From positions 1-28,768 of the forward strand of contig JASEIM010000024.1 in assembly GCA_030017655.1 (NCBI GenBank): a stretch of DNA of 28,768 bases. The letters are read 5' to 3'. The position numbers were made by a program, and so were the translations under genes. The stretch comes from Methanobacterium sp. Lineage in GTDB: Archaea > Methanobacteriota > Methanobacteria > Methanobacteriales > Methanobacteriaceae. Shown here piece by piece: positions 23,426 to 28,768 of the stretch. The first letter of the stretch is position 1. Every line of letters begins with the position of its first letter. The notes under the pieces were generated by a model that was not told where the DNA came from, ran no database searches, and was given only the letters and a program-made list of their open reading frames with translations.

Positions 23426-24508
23426 TTAATATTTTCTTATAATCTTAAGGAATCTGTCAAAATTATAATCTGTATCATGAGGCCCTGGACCTGCTTCTGG
23501 ATGGTACTGCACACTTGAAACTGGTAATTCTTTATGTTCAATTCCTTCAGGAGTTCCATCATTTAGATTTATCTGAGTCATTCTAAGTGGTGTTTCCTCA
23601 ACTGAAGAAGGATCTATGGTAAATCCATGATTTTGAGAAGTTATGGAAACTTTATCTGTCCTTAAGTCTTTTATTGGTTGATTTATTCCCCTATGGCCAA
23701 ATTTCATCTTGTATATCTTAGCTCCAAATGCAAGTCCAATTATTTGCTGTCCGAGGCAAATTCCAAACATGGGAAGTCTTTCTGAAAGCTTTTTTACGTT
23801 ACTTATAGCATCTTTTACTCTTGTAGGGTCCCCAGGACCGCTTGATAGAAGTATTCCATCAGGATCATAATCAAGGATCTCTTTATAATCCATTTTATAA
23901 GGCAGGACAACTACACCTGTTTCTCTTTTTAAAAGAGCATTTATACTGTTATTTTTTATTCCACAATCAAGTATTGCAACTCTTTTTTTGAATTTTTCTC
24001 CCAAAATCTTTGGTTTATCTACACACACCTGATCTACAAGGTCTATTTCTTCTATATTGGGTTGATTTTTTGCTAAATCCAGTAGTTCTTCATCATCAAT
24101 TTCTTCTGTAGTGAGAACTCCTTTCATAGTTCCAAATTCCCTGATTTTTATTGTGAGTGCTCTTGTGTCTATTCCACTTATTCCAGGGATTTTATGTTCA
24201 CTTAAGAAATCTGAAAGACTCTTTGTAGATTTTGCATGTGAAGGATGCTGACTCTCTTCTCGCACTATAAATCCTTCTGCCTTTATTCCATCTGACTGGA
24301 ACCATTTTTCTGATATTCCATAATTTCCTTGAAGTGGATAAGTATTCATTAAAAGTTGACCTTTATATGACGGATCTGTGAGTGATTCAACGTAGCCTGT
24401 CATTCCTGTTGCAAAAACTACTTCTCCTGTCTTCGTTGTCTCAAAACCAAAACTTTCACCATAAAGAATTGTCCCATCTTCTAAAGCTAATTTTGCTTCT
24501 TTTACCAT
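23426..24508 (-). CDS. carA: Carbamoyl-phosphate synthase, small (glutaminase) subunit
   Basis: Hydrolyses glutamine and channels ammonia to CarB. The 360-residue protein has the CarA N-terminal domain (1-150: LALEDGTILYGESFG, GMTGYVESLTDPSYKGQ, SGIDTRALT) and a class I glutamine amidotransferase domain (about 175-360) with SSGPGDP (222-228), nucleophile C251 in FGICLGQQ, GHRGINQPI (271-279) and H336/E338 in YHPEAGPGPHD. GGTGATTAA precedes the ATG at 24508. It is upstream of carB and downstream of rimI on the same strand (104 bases). Confidence 0.97.
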   Translation of the reverse strand: MVKEAKLALEDGTILYGESFGFETTKTGEVVFATGMTGYVESLTDPSYKGQLLMNTYPLQGNYGISEKWFQSDGIKAEGFIVREESQHPSHAKSTKSLSDFLSEHKIPGISGIDTRALTIKIREFGTMKGVLTTEEIDDEELLDLAKNQPNIEEIDLVDQVCVDKPKILGEKFKKRVAILDCGIKNNSINALLKRETGVVVLPYKMDYKEILDYDPDGILLSSGPGDPTRVKDAISNVKKLSERLPMFGICLGQQIIGLAFGAKIYKMKFGHRGINQPIKDLRTDKVSITSQNHGFTIDPSSVEETPLRMTQINLNDGTPEGIEHKELPVSSVQYHPEAGPGPHDTDYNFDRFLKIIRKY

Positions 24509-24612
24509 TTAATCACCATATTAAACATGAATTCGCCCAAATAGAGCTAATATTATAATTAGTAAATTTGAATAATTGATAAGTTTCTTAATCTCATTTG
24601 ATTTTCAAGTAT

Positions 24613-25074
24613 TTAGTCTTTGGGTAGATCCATAGAATCTGATTTCAGGGTCTTTTTCATCATTACAGCATCTTCACCGTCTTCATAATAATTTTCAAGG
24701 AATTCCTTTTCCTCAAAGCCCAATCTTCTGTAAAATTTTCTTGCGCCTTTATTTCCAACCCTGACTTCAAGCTTAATATCCTTTACATTACATTTAGCGA
24801 AGATATTTACAGCATAATCTACAAGCTCTGACCCTATACTTTTTCTTCTGTATTTTTTATCTACTGCAAGAGAAATTATATGACCCTCATCTTCATATCT
24901 GATCCAAAATATAATATATCCCACAACAATATTATTTTGCTGTGCTACAAGAAATCCTGCCCCAAGGTTATAAATATCTATAAGTATGCTGGGTGGATAG
25001 GGATCATCAAAAGCAGCTGTTTCAATTTCCAGAACTCTTTTAATGTCTGGGCGTTTAAACTCTCTTATTATCAT
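24613..25074 (-). CDS. rimI: GNAT N-acetyltransferase (RimI/Ard1 type)
   Basis: Acetylates N-terminal residues of proteins using acetyl-CoA. The 153-residue protein follows the archaeal RimI/Nat pattern: IREFKRPDIKRVLEIETAAFDDPYPPSIL (3-31), GYIIFWIRYEDEGHIISLAVDKKYRRKSIGSEL (52-84) with the acetyl-CoA loop RRKSIG, KLEVRVGNKGARKFYRRLGF (101-120) and YYEDGEDAVMM (129-139). The start at 25074 is fixed by GGAGATATTC; a longer reading to 25260 crosses the divergent gene and is rejected. The start lies only 18 bases from the start of the opposite gene. Confidence 0.93.
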   Translation of the reverse strand: MIIREFKRPDIKRVLEIETAAFDDPYPPSILIDIYNLGAGFLVAQQNNIVVGYIIFWIRYEDEGHIISLAVDKKYRRKSIGSELVDYAVNIFAKCNVKDIKLEVRVGNKGARKFYRRLGFEEKEFLENYYEDGEDAVMMKKTLKSDSMDLPKD

Positions 25075-25092
25075 GAATATCTCCGTGATAGA

Positions 25093-25473
25093 ATGTGGGA
25101 AGATTTTACTCAATATATCATCAATAATTATGCCGATGCGGATAAGATAGTAGAAGTGGGTACTGGAAAGTTTTATAAAGTAGCATCCATTCTCCAGAAT
25201 AACCTTAAAACTTCTATTGTAATGACGGATATTAAACCTTCTTGTAACAAGATTATTCAAGATGATATTTGTAATCCTAACTTAAAAATATATAAGGGAT
25301 CATCTCTTATTTATTCTGTAAGACCAGAACCAGAATTACAACCATGCATTATAAAAGTTGCAGAAATGGTTGGTGCTGACATTATTATAAAACCATTTTC
25401 TACTGAATTTATAAATTCAAACAAAATGAAGCTGGTAAATTACAAAAAAGCGACTTTTTACATATATAAATAA
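25093..25473 (+). CDS. UPF0146 family protein, methyltransferase-like fold
   Basis: The 126-residue protein starts MWEDFTQYIINNY, followed by DKIVEVGTGKFYKVASIL (about 17-34), which resembles the glycine-rich first strand-loop of Rossmann methyltransferases, then VMTDIKPS (about 43-50) where the acidic residue would bind the ribose. Later motifs include QDDICNPNLKIYKGSSLIYSVRPEPELQP and GADIIIKPFS. The protein is too short for a full methyltransferase, and the function of this archaeal family is unknown. The ATG at 25093 has GTGAT three bases before it. It is divergent from rimI with an 18-base gap, so each gene's promoter must lie in the other gene. Confidence 0.83.
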   Translation: MWEDFTQYIINNYADADKIVEVGTGKFYKVASILQNNLKTSIVMTDIKPSCNKIIQDDICNPNLKIYKGSSLIYSVRPEPELQPCIIKVAEMVGADIIIKPFSTEFINSNKMKLVNYKKATFYIYK

Positions 25474-25528
25474 CTACTCAAATATTAGAATTATGTAATT
25501 AGATTTTAAGGAACTGTAAAGAAGTGTT

Positions 25529-28072
25529 ATGATGAAATGGCAAAATTTAACTGTAGATGAAACTTTAAAGACACTGAAATCAGATGCAGAAAAGGGTTTA
25601 TCAACTGAAGATGCCAAGAAACGCTCTATCAAATTTGGAAAAAATGAACTGGTGGAAAAAGAGAAAGCAGGCCCAATTAGTATTTTTCTTAGCCAGTTTA
25701 AGGAAATACTTATAGTTATACTGATAATTGCTGCTATTGCCGCTGCTTATGTTGGAGATACAATTGATGCAGTTGTTATTTTAATTGTAGTGGTTATAAA
25801 TGCTGTCGTTGGATTTATACAAGAATATCGTGCGGAAAAAGCTATGGAAAAACTTAAAGGACTTATTTCCAGTGAAGCTGTTGTTATTCGGGATGGTAGG
25901 GAACAAAAAATACCTGCAGGCGACCTCGTACCTGGAGATATTGTTATTATAGAAGAGGGAGACAATATTCCTGCAGATTTAAGGATAATACAAAGTTCTG
26001 ATTTAAATGTTGATGAATCAACTCTTACTGGAGAGCAACTTCCTGTTGAAAAAATTTGTGATCCTGTCGAACTTGGAAAAGAAAGCACATGTAATGCTGT
26101 ATTCATGGAAACAAATGTATCCTCTGGTAGAGGTAAGGGTGTTGTTGTAGCGATAGGTATGGACACTAATATAGGAAAAATAGCAGAAATGATACAGGAG
26201 GAAGAGGAAGAAACACCATTACACCAAAAAATAGGTAGACTTGGAAGAAATCTTGGAATTCTTGCAATAGGAGTTTGTTCACTGGTATTTATTTTAGAAT
26301 ATCTACAAGGCATTCCAATAGTTGATACATTCCTCACAGCAATCTCACTTGCAGTTGCAGCTGTTCCAGAAGGTCTTCCAGCAATTTTAACATTAACACT
26401 TGCACTCGGAATGCAAAGAATGGCAAGAAGCAATGCCATTGTCAGGAAACTCCTCGCAGTTGAGACTTTAGGTTCATGTAACGTTATATGTACTGATAAA
26501 ACAGGAACTCTTACTAAAAATAAGATGACTGTTAGAGAAACCCACATTACTGCCCCTGAAAGAGCATTTGAAATTTCTGCATTATGTAATAACGCCAGCA
26601 TCCATGAAGGTAAAACTATAGGGGACCCCACAGATGTTGCCATGCTGGTTTTTGCTGAAGAAAATGGATATTTAAAATCAGAGCTTGAAAAAAGATATCC
26701 AAGATTACTTGAAATTCCACTGGATAGTGTCAGAAAAAGAATGACAACAGTGAATGAAATTGAAGGAGATAAATACGTTCTAGTTAAAGGGGCCCCTGAA
26801 ATTGTACTGGGAAGATGTATGTGGATTGAAAGAGATGAAAGAATCCAAAAGCTTACAAAACAGGACAAAGAAGTCCTATTAAACGATTTAAAAGATATGA
26901 CTAGCAAAGCACTTCGTGTTCTTGCTCTTGCCTATAAAAAAATCCCCCACGAAGAAAGTAAGTTTGATGAGCTGGACAAGGACAAACTCGAAGAAAATCT
27001 CATTTTTGTTGGTTTGGTTGGGATGATGGACCCACCAAGAAAAGAAGCTAAAGACGCTGTTGCAACATGTATAAATGCAGGAATTAAGGTGGTAATGATA
27101 ACCGGAGATCATAAAGATACCGCAGCAGCCATAGCAAAAGAAATTGGAATTCTTACAGATGGTAAAGTCCTTACTGGCTCTGAACTTGATAAACTCACCG
27201 ATGCTGAATTTGAAAGAATTGTTGAGGACGTTCAGGTCTATGCAAGAGTTTTCCCCGAACAGAAGGTTAGGATTGTGGAGGTGCTCAAAGATAAAGAAAA
27301 TGTCACTGCAATGACCGGAGATGGTGTAAATGATGCTCCTGCCCTAAAAAAGGCCGCTATAGGAGTAGCTATGGGAACTGGTACAGACGTTGCCAAGGAA
27401 TCCTCAGATATGCTTCTTCAAGACGATAATTTCGCCACAATTGTTAGAGCTGTTAAAGAAGGGCGTACCATATTTGATAATATTAGAAGATTTGTCAGGT
27501 TCCAGCTTTCAACTAACATAGGTGCTATACTCACCATTACTTCTTCTTCAATTATGGGTCTTCCTGTGCCATTCAATCCAATTCAGGTTCTATGGATTAA
27601 CATTATTATGGACGGACCGCCAGCACAATCTCTTGGTGTTGAACCTCCTGAAAAGAATGTTATGGAACGTGCGCCGATAAAAGAAGAGATTATTCCAAGG
27701 AAAAATCTTTTAAAAATAATTATTGCTGGAGTGGTAATGACCGTAGGGACACTTGCACTCTATTATTATGAAATCATAAGCGGAGTGGGCGCTTTAAAAG
27801 CTACATCAATAGCATTTACAGTTTTTGTCATGTTCCAGATTTTTAACGTGTTTAACTGTAAATCAGAAATGAATTTAAGAAACATTTCAAATAAATTTTT
27901 ATTTGTCGCCATTTCAATGTCATTACTACTACAGATAGCCGTTATATATACCCCATTCCTTCAAGGAATCTTTGAAACAACTGCATTATCATTAATTGAT
28001 TGGATTGTGATTATTTTAGTTTCCTCTACAATCCTTATAAGCGACTGGCTTGCTGAGAGATTTATAAAATAA
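25529..28072 (+). CDS. P2-type cation ATPase, probably calcium (PMCA/PacL-like)
   Basis: An 847-residue membrane pump that exports a cation, probably Ca2+. It has a cation-ATPase N-terminal segment (1-60), helices M1-M2, the actuator motif TGE (167-169), M4 with PEGLP (E281), the phosphorylation site DKTGT (D323), an ATP-binding domain (KGAPE 420-424), TGD (525-527), the hinge TGDGVND (596-602) and about six C-terminal helices. Compared with SERCA, M5 reads STNIGA (N663 kept, but A666 where SERCA has E771), and M6 reads WINIIMD (N691 and D695 kept, M694 where SERCA has T799). This is the PMCA pattern, so one ion per cycle is expected. A second ATG follows immediately (25532). Confidence 0.9.
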   Translation: MMKWQNLTVDETLKTLKSDAEKGLSTEDAKKRSIKFGKNELVEKEKAGPISIFLSQFKEILIVILIIAAIAAAYVGDTIDAVVILIVVVINAVVGFIQEYRAEKAMEKLKGLISSEAVVIRDGREQKIPAGDLVPGDIVIIEEGDNIPADLRIIQSSDLNVDESTLTGEQLPVEKICDPVELGKESTCNAVFMETNVSSGRGKGVVVAIGMDTNIGKIAEMIQEEEEETPLHQKIGRLGRNLGILAIGVCSLVFILEYLQGIPIVDTFLTAISLAVAAVPEGLPAILTLTLALGMQRMARSNAIVRKLLAVETLGSCNVICTDKTGTLTKNKMTVRETHITAPERAFEISALCNNASIHEGKTIGDPTDVAMLVFAEENGYLKSELEKRYPRLLEIPLDSVRKRMTTVNEIEGDKYVLVKGAPEIVLGRCMWIERDERIQKLTKQDKEVLLNDLKDMTSKALRVLALAYKKIPHEESKFDELDKDKLEENLIFVGLVGMMDPPRKEAKDAVATCINAGIKVVMITGDHKDTAAAIAKEIGILTDGKVLTGSELDKLTDAEFERIVEDVQVYARVFPEQKVRIVEVLKDKENVTAMTGDGVNDAPALKKAAIGVAMGTGTDVAKESSDMLLQDDNFATIVRAVKEGRTIFDNIRRFVRFQLSTNIGAILTITSSSIMGLPVPFNPIQVLWINIIMDGPPAQSLGVEPPEKNVMERAPIKEEIIPRKNLLKIIIAGVVMTVGTLALYYYEIISGVGALKATSIAFTVFVMFQIFNVFNCKSEMNLRNISNKFLFVAISMSLLLQIAVIYTPFLQGIFETTALSLIDWIVIILVSSTILISDWLAERFIK

Positions 28073-28156
28073 CCAATATGACACAGGTAGAACATTACTT
28101 CCTTTCATAATTTGTAATATGAATTGGTGTTATAATTAATTTATAAGGTTGTGAAT

Positions 28157-28768
28157 ATGCCAGAAAAAGGTAAAACAAGCATAATAGTAATGGCGGGCAC
28201 TAAAGACGCTGCCAGAATCATTGAAAGACTGAGTAAAACAGGGAATTTTAAAGTACTGGCCACAACCACTACAGATTACGGTGCAGATATTGCAAAATCA
28301 GCAGGTGCAGATGAGGTAATCTCAAAGGGTCTAAGAACTGAAGAAATTACTGAAATAATTAATAAAAAAAAGATAGAATTTTTAATCGATGCAACTCATC
28401 CTTTTGCTGCAGAAGCAACATTTAATGCCATAAAAGCTTCAAATACTACTGAAACTAAGTATATCCGGTTTGAAAGACCCCACATGGAACTTCCCGAAAG
28501 TAAACTGATTCATAAAGTATTTTCTTTTGAAGAAGCCGCATTTAAGGCTAATGAATTAACAGATGGCCAAGTTCTTCATCTTGCAGGCGTTTCAACATTA
28601 AAATCTGTAATTAAGGAAATTGATCCTGAAAGATTATTTGCAAGAGTTCTTCCTGCTTTAGATTCCATCCAAAAATGCCTTGATCTTGGATTAAAACAGG
28701 AAAATATCATAGCAATGCAGGGAACTTTTTCTAAAAACTTTAACAAAGTATTAATGGACGAATATAAT
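28157..28768 (+). CDS. cbiJ: Precorrin-6A reductase (partial, N-terminal part)
   Basis: NAD(P)H-dependent reductase of corrin ring synthesis (cobalt-precorrin-6A to -6B), needed for the corrinoid cofactor of methyl transfer. I translated 204 codons that run off the right edge. Visible motifs are SIIVMAGTKDAARIIERLSK (residues 8-27), ATTTTDYGADIAKSAGADEVISKGLR, FLIDATHPFAAEAT (the family hallmark ATHPFA, about 76-84), YIRFERP, and LHLAGVSTLKSV in the second half. The family is about 250 residues long, so roughly 50 are missing. The ATG is preceded by AAGGTTGTGAAT. It lies 84 bases after the calcium ATPase gene. Confidence 0.92.
   Translation, partial: MPEKGKTSIIVMAGTKDAARIIERLSKTGNFKVLATTTTDYGADIAKSAGADEVISKGLRTEEITEIINKKKIEFLIDATHPFAAEATFNAIKASNTTETKYIRFERPHMELPESKLIHKVFSFEEAAFKANELTDGQVLHLAGVSTLKSVIKEIDPERLFARVLPALDSIQKCLDLGLKQENIIAMQGTFSKNFNKVLMDEYN

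Noticed and set aside
24880..25092. 71-residue N-terminal extension of the UPF0146 protein
   Set aside because: It is antisense to rimI; the family-like beginning is MWEDF at 25093.
25075..25260. 62-residue N-terminal extension of RimI
   Set aside because: It crosses the divergent UPF0146 gene, has no GNAT features, and a strong ribosome binding site marks the start at 25074.
25747..26907. 386-residue open frame on the minus strand inside the calcium ATPase gene
   Set aside because: Antisense shadow of a clear P-type ATPase; the translation is serine/threonine/isoleucine-rich with no domain and no ribosome binding site.

Overview
The window is about 28.8 kb of low-GC archaeal chromosome, almost certainly from a mesophilic Methanobacterium-like member of the Methanobacteriales. 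The evidence is an archaeal ribosomal stalk operon (L11, L1, P0/L10, L12) with an Spt5/NusG-SecE-FtsZ block, an archaeal-type alanyl-tRNA synthetase, transcription factor E, and methanogen-specific genes: ComA for coenzyme M and a TfuA-type protein linked to McrA thioamidation. Ribosome binding sites are GGTGAT/GGAGG-like, promoter candidates are archaeal TATA boxes, and TTG starts are common. I see no tRNA, rRNA, CRISPR array, insertion sequence or phage gene, and no gene-free stretch over 300 bases.

Layout. 1-6152 (minus strand): a conserved pyruvate-kinase-C-like protein, ftsZ, then secE, nusG/spt5, rpl11, rpl1, rpl10/P0, rpl12 and alaS (running off the left edge). Several of these genes overlap by one base (TAATG). 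The start of rpl1 holds a recognisable L1-binding mRNA operator inside the coding sequence. 6331-10270 (plus): comA, an ABC-type ATPase, a cysteine-rich HypB-like GTPase, a four-cysteine Fe-S domain protein and a BASS-family transporter. The three middle genes look like an undescribed metallocentre or cofactor assembly module. 10386-14400 (plus): an F420 ligase-like paralogue, tfe, an HD-domain protein, a TfuA-like protein and a LarE-like PP-loop sulfur transferase with an unusual C-terminal extension.

14413-20037 (minus): an unrecognised 140-residue protein coupled to a four-CBS-domain protein, two tandem UspA proteins that share a nearly identical 56-base block, an amidohydrolase, a secreted caspase/gingipain-like protein with two PKD domains and a CARDB-like tail, and a small two-helix membrane protein. 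20103-25074 (minus): carB, carA and a RimI-type N-acetyltransferase, with a 12-bp perfect inverted repeat in the carA-carB gap. 25093-28768 (plus): a UPF0146 protein whose start lies 18 bases from the divergent rimI start, a P2-type calcium ATPase with a PMCA-like single-site signature, and the start of a precorrin-6A reductase gene (cbiJ/cobK) running off the right edge.

Most of the window is core methanogen chromosome. The parts most worth following up are the comA-linked ABC/GTPase/Fe-S trio, the tfuA-larE pair, the secreted caspase-like protein, and several RNA or DNA hairpins that sit where they could regulate.
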